Positions 26,501-38,279 of a stretch of 64,000 nt of DNA are shown here, piece after piece. The stretch spans positions 14,812,501-14,876,500 of the forward strand of contig JAYKKT010000089.1 in NCBI GenBank assembly GCA_036023115.1, written 5' to 3'. Below the pieces are notes generated by a model. That model ran no database searches. It had not been told where the DNA came from and saw nothing but the letters and a program-made list of their open reading frames with translations. The position numbers and the translations under genes were made by a program. The DNA comes from Brasenia schreberi (Eukaryota; Streptophyta; Magnoliopsida; Nymphaeales; Cabombaceae). Each line of letters begins with the position of its first letter. The stretch's first letter is position 1.

Positions 26501-29334
26501 CTTTTTCTCTTACGACTAACTTTTTAACTAATGCTTGAGCTTCATTTCTCGCTTCACAGACTGAGTTAAGCCTCACACACGTTGATCATGTTCAACTCAA
26601 TGGAAGTCACGTAAGGTGAACCCTAAAATAGTGAAGTTGTGAAATGCCCACTCAATGAACCGAGACAACCAAATGTTTTTAATTGTTTGCAATCTGATGA
26701 AATTAGAAACTGCTAGCAGAAATATACCTAAAAGTTGGCAACAAAAAGGAAAATGATTTTGTCATAATTTTTATTTGTTTATAAATTATTCTTATTCAAT
26801 AAATAAAATTATAAACCCAAATTACAAGCATAGGGAAGTGAAGAGAGGCGAAGAGAGGCCAGAAACCTGGAAAAAAAAATTAAAAAAATTTTGAAAAAAA
26901 AAATTTTGACAAAAAAAAAATTGGGCGATACGGTATGATAACCTGTATCTTACGATACAGGTTACTGTATCGTATCGTGGCTTCCCACGATACGGATAAC
27001 ACTGTTACATGATAGAAACATTCCAAGGAATAAGGACACATTTTGGTAGCATGTGCAGCGGTACAGAAAGAAATTGATTTACAAGAATACTTGTTTACAT
27101 GTCTGCTTGTTTGTGCATGCTGGTTATGCAGAGAATTGATCAAATTTGACATGAAAATTGTCCGTTAGTCTATTTATTTTGTAGAAGCTGTTGTTTTAGG
27201 GTTTGATCTTGTTGGCTGTTTAGGAGTGATTTCTTTGGAGCACCATGCAGTCTATTACCTGAACACTTTATGGCACTCCCTAATTTGTCATTGTCTCTCT
27301 GTTGGATTGGCCCCTGGGATTTTGCAGGTGAAAGAATAGATGAGGCAAAGAATGCTGGAGCTGACTTGGTAGGTGGTGAAGACTTAATAGAACAAATCAA
27401 AGGGGGTTTTATGGAATTTGACAAGCTGATTGCATCTCCAGATATGATGCCCAAGGTGGAGTTCTCATTTTCATTTTATGCTGTATTGCTCCTTTATTTT
27501 GAGTCTTTTTATCTATAATTTCATTCCCCACACTTTATACTGCTTGTCAGTTACTGTGTTTTACTCGTCAGAAGATGCCCACCAATGTCACCATCATATT
27601 TTATTCTCACCTGTTTCAATTATGGTGACACTGGTGCTGCGTCCAAAAAATTTCATGCTTCTACATGCTTTTCTAGATATTCACTAGAGAAAAACCAAAT
27701 TTTCATTTTGTCACTAGGTTCCTTTGTCAGCACGGTTTCAGGGGTTTTGCGGTTACGGTTAGTAATAAGCTTAGCTTGTTTTAAAAATAACATAAAGCAA
27801 AGATTTACAATACTATGCTTCTACAAACTTTGTGTCTTTGTAGAAGTTCTTCCTTGTGAAACAAGCAAGAAAGAAGAAAAAGTAGTTGAAGGACCATGAC
27901 GGTTTATTGAAGAAGATAGAATACATTCAAGAACCTTGACATCTGGCACACTGGAAGCAGCAATATGCATCTCCATTCTTTGTGCATAGGTGCTGCAGGA
28001 CTTTTCATGTTTGTTAGTTCATGATTTCATCAGCATGTTTTTCAACCTCAGAAAAGACATTAACTATTAAACTCAAACCATGTGGCTGATATCATGTGTT
28101 AAGATGTAATTTGTTGGATTTCTACTGTAATTCATGAAATATTTCATAAGTCGTAGTAGCAATTATTGGAAATCCATTTTGCATTTTCAACATCTACCAT
28201 CAGATGCTTCCATGATGATCTTGTTAGATTGAATAAAAATCAAACTGTTTGTTGGCAATGAAGAAAGTTAATGTATTAACATTTTACTTTTTCCCTTCAT
28301 TCAGAGCCCTTTCTGGGTGATTATTTCAGCAGTTAATTCATCAGCTCGCGTTTTATAAACAAAAATGAGCTTAAATATTAAACTTGCACCATGCAAATTA
28401 TATTTATTAAACTGTAGCACGTTGGATGTGTTTTGCAATTATGATCTGTCCAGTTGTGTTGACCATCTTTGAGAGGTGAATTCTTTTTCCAACATGTGCC
28501 ATCAAATGCTTCTATAATGATATTGTTAGATTGATAAGATTGGAATTTGTTAACAATGAAGAAATTTAGTGTACTAGATCACCACTTGTTTTTCTTAAAC
28601 ATCAGTCCATTTCAGGTTGCAAGTCTGGGAAAAATTCTTGGGCCAAGGGGACTTATGCCAAATCCAAAAGCCGGTACGGTAACTACTGATATAACACAGG
28701 TATGTCTGTTTCTTTGTGTTTATTGTTCTGCTATTATGGTGGAAGTGTCCGTCCGTTGGGCTCCACACCTTGACAAAAAAAACAATGGTCCTCATTATCT
28801 TTCTGTTCAGACTACAGTGTACACACTAGCCACTAGGTGTCTCCAACAAGTATTTAGTACTCTGTCCTCGTGCAGGTTTCATGATGTTCATGTGATGTTT
28901 TAAGTTTTCCATTTGTTTTGGGATGACTTGTTATGGATTCAGTGGTTACTATGAACTTGTGATGGAGGTTTGGACTTTGACACCTCTCTTGTTCAGGCTA
29001 TAGCAGAATTTAAGAAGGGAAAGGTCGAATATCGAGCTGATAAAACTGGAATTGTTCACCTACCTTTTGGGAAAGCAAACTTCAGCGAAGAGGATCTGAT
29101 TGCAAACTTGGTTGCAGTGATAGTATGTTATCTTCCACAAATCTGCTTGATTGTTGCTGGACCGATTTTGTATACTGATACTGTTTCTTCCATCTTCAGA
29201 AATCAATAGAAACGAACAAGCCATCCGGCGCAAAGGGAGTATATTGGAAAAGTGCGCATGTATGCTCATCTATGGGACCATCCATTCGGCTAAACTTGAA
29301 GGGCATGCTCGAGTACAGATCCCCAAGCATCTGA
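23517..29334 (+). CDS. PRPL1: Plastid ribosomal protein L1 (bL1c), seven exons
   Basis: A complete gene with exons 23517-23858, 24025-24204, 24323-24377, 27328-27455, 28616-28699, 28997-29122 and 29200-29334. All introns are GT-AG and the frame stays open for 349 residues, close to the usual plant length. The first 75 or so residues are Ser/Ala/Pro-rich with few acidic residues, as expected for a chloroplast transit peptide. The mature part has the L1 family order: [14 protein letters not shown], then [40 protein letters not shown], the signature [19 protein letters not shown] (about residues 239-257), [19 protein letters not shown], and SMGPSIRLN near the end. L1 binds 23S rRNA at the L1 stalk of the plastid 50S subunit and helps release deacylated tRNA. 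The third intron is 2.95 kb and holds a hAT-like element. I am sure of the identity; the exact transit-peptide cleavage site is not visible. Confidence 0.97.
25889..27004. mobile_element. hAT-like non-autonomous DNA element, copy 2, inside L1 intron 3
   Basis: 1,116 bp, ending in CAGTGTTGTC on the left and the near-inverse GATAACACTG on the right. Inside the ends are CGTATCG and CGATACGG subterminal repeats. The interior matches copy 1 (5494-6624) with scattered substitutions. The flanking 8 bp do not match (ATGTCAGT against TTACATGA), so the target duplication has decayed or the end was altered. It lies between L1 exons 3 and 4 and the splice sites are intact, so it should be removed with the intron. 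Confidence 0.8.
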
Positions 29335-30680
29335 AACCCGTTTCCTGTTTCTCATTCGATACCAGGTCTTTCTGTTTCTGTAAATTATCTGTCTAACTGA
29401 TGGACCAGACAGAGGGAGCCAACTGAAGAGGAAGAGGGGAGAACATCAAAGTCTCTTTTCCCGTAGAGAAAGCGGTGGTTTTTACCAGAGTCAAGGGTAT
29501 AATTCTTTAGGCATGTATGGATGTCTTCTCTCCATCCATAGATGTAGCACTGCTTTATGATCATCTCAATCTTTGCATGGTATTTATGTTGGATCCTTAC
29601 ATCTTTGCACTAGTTGATAAAAAATTGGTAGCATTTTATTTATTAGTTTCTTATAAGCGGTGGGATATGGATTTTTTTCTTGTACAAAGAATGTATCAGG
29701 TCCTTCCGTAATTTAAGTGTTTCTAGATTTTGGTGCATCCAGTAATAATAGAAGATAAAATGACACTTTAACGTGGTTTCGATAGATAAAACGGTGGCTC
29801 AATGAGAATGTGCAAGGAATTAGATTGTCGAATAAAAGAGATGGGGTCCTCAATGATGTACGAAGGTTACCTCTTTTGTGGAACTGAATTTTGTTTCGAC
29901 ACAAGCTCACAGTATCGACTAAAATTCCAGGTACCGGTCAAAATGTCTGTTTCTTGCTTGATTGGTGCCGAATGACACTGATGGTAGTACACAAAAAGAT
30001 CCATTTAAATGCAAGAACCATAAGATCAACCTTAGCAAAATGAATACCATAAACTTGCTCTTGTTGTGTGTCAATGTTGTACCTCCCAAAGCTGTCAAGC
30101 CAAAAGATGTCCTGTTCGCTCTCTAGTATCAAATTCAAAATCAACAGAAGGCAGAGAAAATAAAGTGTACCTGTTGCTCTCCAGCAAGGTCGAGAGGAAC
30201 TGTGCAGAAAAAGGGAGTCACTGGACCTGATTACAAGGTCGATGCAGGACCCAGGGTTCCATTTCAATTGGCGTGGATCTCATTCTTGATGATATTCCTT
30301 GCGTTCATCCTCATCCCTGCACAAGAAAATACCCTCTGTAAATTTTGGCTTTTCCCCTGGATTTGGAGAAAACTCAACAACCTAATAGATAAGGAACAAC
30401 GAACCTCCATGCAATTTTAGGCATTCCGGAGGCAATAGATTCTTCATTTGTGGGAGGTGAAATGCAATAGATACTTTATGATACATGGCTCTATGTATGA
30501 CATTGGAGATACTCTTTACATATATTGTCAATGACATTGTGCTTGTGGTACAATTATTACATGTGTTTTCATGGATATCATGGATATTGGAGTTTGATAA
30601 TACATAATAAAAATATGTAAGTCTTTTATGTTTTTATTGTTGTTCTTATATTAAGTAATAATTGTATATACTCTATAATT
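29335..30680. other. L1 3' flank and intergenic DNA
   Basis: No further coding exon fits after the L1 stop codon at 29332-29334. The 3' untranslated region should begin here. No clear polyadenylation signal could be chosen among several AT-rich candidates. Open frames up to 109 codons carry no motif. Confidence 0.45.
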
Positions 30681-30686
30681 TATAGG

Positions 30687-31190
30687 TATAAAATATCTCT
30701 TCTTGAGGTTGTTGGGTTCACATTAACTAACAAGATTTTTTTTTATTGCATTTGCTTTTACGAGTGTAGAGAAGGAAGAGAATTATGTGTAGGTGTTAAG
30801 GTATGTGAGAGAGTTATGCACTTCAAACAACTTTTCATGTGTAATTTATAGTGATCATGATTTAGTATTTGTGGACACTATTCAATTTATATTTGGAGAT
30901 GCGGCATACTTCTTATGTAAATGGCACATTACAAAAATTATTGAAGTATTTGTTGTAAAATTGATAGGGAATAAAGATATGACAAGTGCAAGTTGGAAGA
31001 GGGTCATCTATTTATAAGACGAGAGCAACTATAAGGAAACAGTAAATGTAATAAAATTGAAGTGAAAAAAATCTTTATCATACTCTCTTACGTTAATAAG
31101 GAGCAGTTGAACCCATATAAGGATAAAATTATCTTAGCATGAACAAATAGAGTAATTCATTATGGTACTCATATAACTAATAACTATGTA
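30687..31190 (+). pseudogene. MULE (Mutator-like) transposase remnant
   Basis: Plus-strand readings in changing frames give YKISLLEVVGFTLTNKIFF, then LRYVRELCTSNNFSCVIYSD, FIFGDAAYFLCKWHITK, and finally YVNKEQLNPYKDK with TNRVIHYGTHITNN. The order and spacing follow the MULE transposase domain: a PLLEIVG-like strand, a D-containing VI.TD..LA block, an LC.WHI block and a TNRVES-like block. Stops and shifts separate the parts and the motifs are weakened. No terminal inverted repeats were found. Confidence 0.8.
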
Positions 31191-31622
31191 AATTTGTTGT
31201 TAATGCATATGTATATTGTTTATATTTTTTAAATCTCGTAATGATTGTTATGCAATGATGGACATGGTGGAGTAGACATAGGCGGTTTGTAACCGGTCCA
31301 ACGGTTTAAACCATAACCAAAATGGCCACTAAACCATAGGTAACCGGGATCGAGGACCTCCGAATTCAGTTATAGTTTAGAATAATCAAGAATTGTCCTA
31401 GAACCGAAACATGTGTGAAAATCAATGGTTCAGTTTTGGTTTGAACCTGAACCACCAGGTCGACTTTGAATTGGAACTCAGTTTGGACTTCTAATTCCCA
31501 TCCCCCTCTATGGGTCTCTCCCTCAAGTGACAGCCTTCGTTCATGAGTTAGACAGCCTCACGATAGTGGTTATCAAATACCCTTATGATAGAAACAACCT
31601 CTATCATCATGAGGTTGATTGT

Positions 31623-31654
<32 letters not shown>
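31623..31654. repeat. TA microsatellite
   Basis: TA dinucleotide run within AT-rich intergenic sequence. Around it (31270-31500 and 31670-31700) are GGTTTAAACC-like and CCGGT-rich phrases that resemble repeat ends seen again near 59080-59200. Confidence 0.8.
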
Positions 31655-33301
31655 ATCATCCATAACAAGAACCGACCTTGGGCCGGTTCAATGTTTCAAG
31701 AGAATTAGAACTTAACATGTCTAGGGTGGAGAGTGCATACGAAAGTTTGAAAGGGTTCTTTGGTAGGTCAACTTGGAGATTCAATATAATTTAGAAACAA
31801 ATACATTTGTTGATCGAGTTGCAGATTACATAATTGAAGAAATGATCTAAAAAATCTTGAACCATCACCATGCATTATATTCACATTATATAAGATATTT
31901 AGCAAACCTAAAAAAAGAGTTTCATGATATTCTCTTGAGTTGATTATAAGAAAGTACATTTTAGACCCAACCACATGTTAGTGTAAATTGTAATATTTGC
32001 ATGGTCTACCATATGCCCATGAGACCAATCTTCTCCTTAAATATGGTGAATAGATGTGATTGTCAGTAGTTGATCAATTCTAGAAGAAATTAGACATGAA
32101 GGTGAAAATGCCTCCCACCGCCGACCACACAAGAGATTATGCAGGAACATCTATAATGAAAATCATTATTCGTAAGTTAAGGCAATATATAAATTGAGAC
32201 AAATTGATTAAAATATTGGATAGATAATTGAGTGTTGAGTACACTATCCTACAAGAGCCACACATTCACCATCCAAAAAGAAGTCCATATAATTGATAAA
32301 AAAAAGAGATTTATTAGCTTCATTCGTTGTCTTGGAATGAGATTATGCAACTTATCTAAAAATGAGGATTTATTAGCTTGAGAGCATGCAGACTGAAATG
32401 TCTCTCGAGGAAGAAGGTGTCTCTTCCTTATTGGATATTTTCATAGTATGAATTGCTTAATTTTTGTATGTCATGTTATCCTCTAAGAAGCAAATTTTCA
32501 TCAAATTAGTTTGACAATACGAAGGGATGAAAGGGAGTGAATGAATGCAATAAAAAGGAGCACGTGAATGCCATTCAGCTTGTTATTGTTATTCTATATT
32601 TATTATTTCTAATCATGATAAATCTTGATTTCTTTTGTTCTAATCATGATTCCTTTTACTTTCGTGTTTATGTTGGCGATGATTCTTTTGTTATAAGCAT
32701 CACGTTATAGTGATAAGTTGGTTATGATCGCGATTTCTTGTGTAAACCTTGCTTTCGTGCTTATGTTGGCATTTTTGGAAGCCAATTCTAAGTATATAAC
32801 ATTATCGGCACTTGGTGAACAGTAGAAACCTTCTCAAAATCGTGTCATTTATGATAGCAATTTGATTCGAAATTGAAGATAACACCAAACCAATCCAAAC
32901 CGTGAACACCCTACCACTCACTCAGGGCGTTAGCCGACCCGACAGAGTTCTCCACAACCCCATTGTTAAAAAGAGAAGAGTAAGAAAGAAAAAAATAATG
33001 AACTCTTACGTTGATTTGCTTTTTATAACGTCGCCACCATGGTGGCAAGAAGAGGGAAACGTTGCACGGGAAATCACATTTATTCTTCTGTCATTTTCTT
33101 TTAAAACCAGTGGTTCTTGTAGTTTGCAGCATGATATTTTCCACATTTGCAGATTACACATGTAAATTAATGTATATTGAATACCAGTTCATTTTCATGT
33201 AAATCCTCGTAGACTATGCTGTGTTAGTATCATGAAGATACTAGAAAGTTAGCCTTCTCTTTCTGTGGAATCATTTGCTTTTAAGATTTGTTCATGAACC
33301 A

Positions 33302-33408
33302 GCACAATGAGCGATAGCTCACTTGGCTAGGGGGTCGACTCACCAGTTGAAGGTAATGAGTTCTCAACCCAGGGGCGTGCATCTGGCTTCTGCCTCCCCA
33401 TTGTAGCC
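33302..33408 (+). mobile_element. tRNA-derived SINE, copy 1
   Basis: Begins GCACAATGAGCGATAGCTCA, with the A-box-like part ATAGCTCACTTGGCTAGGG. The B-box-like part is AATGAGTTCTCAACCC, followed by GCGTGCATCTGGCTTCTGCC and CTCCCCATTGTA. Similar sequences occur at 41103-41203 (minus), 50768-50864, 52918-53028 (minus), 53511-53585 and 60763-60866. The paired box motifs of an RNA polymerase III promoter and the dispersed copies indicate a SINE. Confidence 0.75.
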
Positions 33409-34567
33409 CTCTAAAAGAAAAGGATTTGTTCATAAACTAGGATTTATACATCATTATCATTATGTATGATAAACGAGCCATGGGAAATGAAATTCTGCCG
33501 CCTAAGTTGAGATGCCGTTCAAATTGAAGATGGGCAGCTTTGGCATGTTTCACAAATCAAAATGCTGTTCAAACTCGGTCTAACTAACTAGCTCAGTGCA
33601 AACCAAGCACGGGCCAACTTAGTTGAGCTGAACACTAATTGCTCATTAAAGTAAAAAACTTTAGCAGATTAAAGTTCTATCCTCATTAAAGATAAAATCC
33701 ATCAGAATCTAAGTCGACTTTTTTTGTGTGAAATGTTTTTTGTAACAAAACACAACAATTTGGTTGCATGTTGTTAACCTGGTTATGGTTACGTACACGC
33801 CTGGACACAAATATTATGTATAATTAAGTAAACAATCATGTGCAGGCCGATATGGGAAGAAGCAGGTATCCGTTCGGCATGAATAGCTTAACCAACCAGC
33901 TCGTTTAGATTATGAATCGAGCAAGAAAGAACCCGGTAAAAGTTGAAACGAAGGTGCTATTCGGATTGTTTCCCAGTCCTATTCTTGTCTATTGAAGATC
34001 AGTTCTTGTCAAGTGATTACGGATATTGTCTGACATGGACCCGAGTAATTGCAAGTGAGGGGGGTGTGTATTTGTGAGTGTGTTCTAATGAAAAAATCAT
34101 TTTGGGTGCAAGTATGGCAAAAGAAGGCCAAGCATACATTTAGTTTAGCCAGCTGAAGCTATGAATGAGCATTGAAAGAATCCGTGCGCAAGCAGCAATA
34201 TATGTTAAGAGCCACAAACAGGTCCCAGTTTGGCTCATTTTATAACCTTAGTTACTATCTACACAGTTGTCAAACATTGTTTGACCCCTTGTCGTGCACC
34301 TTGCCCGTTTTGAATAAATGAAGCACCTGGCTTAAGTTTTTCACGGTGAGGCATAATTTGCATATGATAAACCATTATGGAATTTACCTTGGCATGCCTT
34401 GCGAAATTTCACATGTTAAGCCCAATATTTGATTGGGTCATGGTTGATTTGACTCGATCTAATTTTGAATGTCAAACAATGCGTGCAAATACATGTCTTA
34501 ACCAAGCTTTTCCTATGGTAGAGGATGTGACATGGGATTTCCCGAGGTAAGCTGCTGTTCCTGTACT

Positions 34568-34570
<3 letters not shown>

Positions 34571-34618
<48 letters not shown>
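34571..34618. repeat. CT microsatellite
   Basis: Uninterrupted CT dinucleotides over about 48 bp. Both strands therefore show artefactual Ser-Leu or Arg-Glu open frames here. No gene is assigned to the surrounding 33.4-35.4 kb. Confidence 0.92.
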
Positions 34619-34619
<1 letters not shown>

Positions 34620-35459
34620 GTTCTCTACGGGAGGTGAGTAGCTCTGGCGAACTTGGTCACGATAAACCATCTCTGTCGGAACTGATGACATACAAGAAGG
34701 GATCACGTTCCAACAGTTTAATTGGATGCCTACTCTCAGATCAAGGTACCATGCAGGCTGCCATGCGCTCTGCGGAGACAGACCCAAGGCATTCACTTTA
34801 TGAAAATTATGGTGTGCTATAAATGACTTCATTTTGAAAGGTAATCATCGGAGCCTGCAAAGACATCAACACTCTCGCAATAAAAATGGCAAATGAGTTC
34901 AGAATTACTGATTTGCCAATTTCACTTCTAAACTGAACGCATCTTATCTTAAATTATGCATCCGTTTGTTGTATTGGTTAGACAACCACTTGTTTTCGAT
35001 GGACCAAACTGTTTTTCTCTATTTCATTTCTCAGTGAAGAATCTCTTTGTTGGGGGAAAAAGTTGTTCCAGGACTCCCTCGCGCACACACTTAACTTTCC
35101 TCGTGGGCTCTGATGCATTAGTGCTGGAAATATAAAACCAAATAGATACACATTGAGAAGTGAAATTTTCCATGCTCCCACATCAAATTCCTCGCGGGAA
35201 TATAACAAAACTGCTCTTTGTCTCTCTCTCTCTCACACACACAAATTAGGACCTTGCAAAACATTCCAACAGAACTGAGAAAATGAGACATTATCATCGA
35301 GGAAAGAGAATGAATTAAAGATTTCAACTATACCGATTATTGCTCTTTTACAGATTAAACAATATAATTATCCACAACAAAAGGGATTACCCCAATCATC
35401 GGATCTATATTACCTATCAGTCGATCCACAATCACCAAACTGAAGACCCCTTGAAATGG

Positions 35460-37352
35460 CTACAAGGATGAAAAACTACTCATCATCTCCCTTCTTCTAG
35501 CCACAGCGTAGACATAGGCTGTCAACAATCTCTTTTTAAACCTCTTCAGATTCAATGTCACATTCTGGCCATCTAAATACACACGCTTTGTCACCTCCCA
35601 CCCTTTCTTTGTTAAGGATCTTGGATTGGTTAGCACAGGATCATCCTTGTCGTACTGCGAATACAGAGAGCTCTCTCTTGGCAAAATCTTGTATCTCATA
35701 TACTTCAAACCAAGCTTGATAGCAGGATCACCATAGTAAGTCTGCGCAGCCCAATCCGTGCCTAAAGGCACCACCTGAATGAACACACTCCCAGGGCTCA
35801 TGAACAAGAAATGAGTCATGGCTGCACCATGGACACCAATCATTACATCAGTAGAATTCAGAGCTCTGTAGATCTTGGCGAGCTCTGTTGTCTTTCTCGG
35901 TGATAACACCTGAACTTCGAATCCGATCTGCTCAGCGAACTTCACCAAGCTTTCCTGGTTCAGAATTGCTCTTGAATTGTTCCTTGAGATTATCACAAGC
36001 TTGGGATTGGAAATCAGCTTTTGTGCTCTTTCATTCTCTTCTGCTTCCTTTCCTTCTTCTGTCCGTATTGCTCTGATTCTAGGTCTATATGCATCATCTA
36101 ACAAGTTGCGAAAATCGAAAATAGTTTTTGGGTTTCTTTGCATCAATGATGAGTTTACAGTGAGATCATCATGTATGTAGAGGCCTGCAATGGCTTCTGA
36201 GAAGCAATGGCCCTGCTCACTCTTTGTAAAATCTATTGGTGGATAGTTTGTGAGGTGGGAAATTATATCACCATACTTGGTTATCCACCAATTGTGATAC
36301 TCCAAAATCACAAAAATTACCTCTTTGTTGTAGCTCTGAGAGGTAATGTACAAGGGCAAAATACCATCATTGAACTCATGGTAAACATTTCCCGTATAGC
36401 CACCTGTGGAGAAAAAGATAGCTGGCACTGGATGATAAACATCACAGTGATGGCTCTGAGGAGAGATTGATGTTTTTATGAGTGTGAGCTCATCGATGGT
36501 GTTCATCACACTCGTTTCCCACTTTCTGGTATATGGCCTAATCTTGATAGTCTCTTCTTCTTGTTGGAAGGTGGCGTTGGATCCGGAGAACAAAAACACA
36601 GATTTTGTGGAAGATTCAGTCCTAATATCCCCCTTCATGTAGCAAATATCTGACCGAAAACTGCTTCTGTCGCAGCAAATAGCTCCTGCATAATGACCAG
36701 ATTCGCATTGTAAATACAAGACACACACACACACACGCAGAAGGCTCAGCCAGTTTTAGCACAAATAAGATGGTCAAGAAAATAAAACGAAAGTACCATT
36801 GCTCAGTATGGAAGAAAACGTTCAAAACACATATATACGCAGGCACAACTAGTTTTAGCTACAAGAAAATGATCATCAGAAACGAAAGGAAAATACCATT
36901 GTTGGAGTGTGGAAGAGAGGGAGGGAGAGAGAGAGATGATGCCCCCTAAAAACAAAAGATAGAGTACCATTGCTTAGTGTGGAAGGACAAGCAGAGGAAG
37001 CATGCTCCCTTGCATCTGCGAAGGCATCACCTGCATCTGCATCGCATACATGAAACCACCAAAAGGGTGAGCTTAAACTCGTTTCCACAGAGCAAAAACA
37101 GAGGAAGAAATCTCACAGCAAGGGAAAAAGAAAAGCTAAAATGAACTTACATAAGAACGGAAAGCCAGAACCACCAAGAAATCGAGGGGCCCAAAGCAGG
37201 CTGCAGGACATTAGAGCGAAGAGTGGAAAGAAACGAATCAACCTCGCCCTGCTTCTTCTGTACACGTTCCCACATTCAACAAAGGATTGTGTCTCAGCGA
37301 GCGGCTCTTCTCCTTTGCGCTGCGCATGGTTCCTGTGGTAATGGACCATCAT
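35460..37352 (-). CDS. GT61 family glycosyltransferase, gene A
   Basis: Three exons on the minus strand: 37352-37151, 37030-36968 and 36685-35460, joined in phase 1 at both introns, giving 496 residues. The start MMVHYHRNHAQRK resembles the usual N terminus of plant GT61 proteins; the second Met at 37349 is equally possible. A basic stretch (YRRSRARLIR) precedes a membrane segment (about residues 41-60), as in type II Golgi enzymes. The catalytic part has CCDRSSFRSDICYMKGDIRT, STGGYTGNVYHEFNDG, GVHGAAMTHFLFMSPGSVF and WAAQTYYGDPA, all typical of GT61. Plant members add xylose, arabinose or related sugars to xylan or N-glycans in the Golgi; the substrate cannot be told here. The GA-rich leader upstream (37450-37565) is probably 5' untranslated. 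The exon-2 end is repeated in the next intron (separate entry). Confidence 0.93.
36745..36918 (-). repeat. Tandem copies of the exon-2 end plus donor in GT61 gene A intron 2
   Basis: On the minus strand, the exon-2 end CTTCCACACTAAGCAATG followed by the GTACTC donor (at 36986-36962) recurs as CTTCCACACTCCAACAATG with GTATTT (near 36912-36889). It recurs again as CTTCCATACTGAGCAATG with GTACTT (near 36815-36791). The two intronic copies lie in a tandem block of about 95-100 bp that also repeats an AGTTTTAGC phrase. Each keeps a usable GT. They may be relics of local duplication or alternative donors. Confidence 0.7.
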
Positions 37353-37454
37353 CTCTCTCCCTGTATCTCTGTGTGCGCACGCGCTTAGCTTGCTCCGTGC
37401 CACAGAGAGAGAGAAAGACAGCATTCTTGAAAGAGAAAACAGGGAAATGAATGG

Positions 37455-37485
<31 letters not shown>

Positions 37486-37565
37486 ATGCAGTACGTTGGC
37501 AGGGGGAGAACGCGAGAGGGTTGTGTTACTTGTGTATGAATAAGAGAGAGAGAGAGAGAGAGTTG
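37455..37565. repeat. GA microsatellites in the leader of GT61 gene A
   Basis: Two GA runs (near 37458-37485 and 37542-37561) lie upstream of the gene A start on its minus strand, where they read as CT. They are responsible for a long artefactual upstream extension of the open frame to 37688. They probably sit in the 5' untranslated or promoter region. Confidence 0.8.
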
Positions 37566-38279
37566 TGTTGTGAAGGAAAGACGAAGCGTGTTGGGAGCTA
37601 TCACCTGAGTGCAGTCAAATACGCGCAAGTCCGCCTTGTGAATATCTTCTAACACTCTTGCCAGCTCGCGCGCGCGCACACACACCACCTCATTCTTCCT
37701 TCAACAGCATAGACATACAAACAAATCTACCAATCTAATAAGTAAAGCAAGCAAGGGGCTGCTCATCAGTTGGTTCAAATGCTCGGATACAAAGAGATTT
37801 GTAAAAATACAGATACGAGATGCTTTATACAAATGTAGAGATTACCAGCTTAGCCTCTACAAGTCCTACCTAATTGGGCTTTGCCTCCTTCACAAAAAGA
37901 AGAAGAAAACCTTCCAAATCAAGTTTAGTTGGCTAGATGTTAAGATATGATAATAAGGTAACAGAAATAGACATCCATAGTTCCTTTCTTTGAGTATGTC
38001 TACACCGTCCAAGGTGTAGACAAAAGCACTTGCAACGGAAAACACTTTAGCATGAGTTGCTTCATTGATTGCATCTATTGGTTGGCTCACCTCGACTTAT
38101 CTGGGGAGTCCCATCAGATAAGGCATAGTTTGGTCTTGTGGCTTTGTTTTATCAAGACTCCTGAACTTATGGAACTTAAACTGTTTTAGGCTCAAGCCTC
38201 GTAATCAAACATCATCTAAAAGCAAAGTCATGGAACACTGCTTTTTACTCGTTTACAAGGTCACCATTGGTCCATCCTT

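Noticed and set aside
34416..34832. 138-codon minus-strand frame
   Set aside because: Its middle is a CT microsatellite and the flanks carry no motif.
35460..36734. Single-exon reading starting MCVCVLYLQCESG
   Set aside because: Those residues come from intron sequence with a TG repeat; a standard acceptor at 36687-36686 joins exon 2 in frame.
37353..37688. Upstream extension of the gene A open frame to 37688
   Set aside because: The extra part is Ser-Leu runs from CT repeats, while the GT61-like start MVHYHR begins at 37349-37352.
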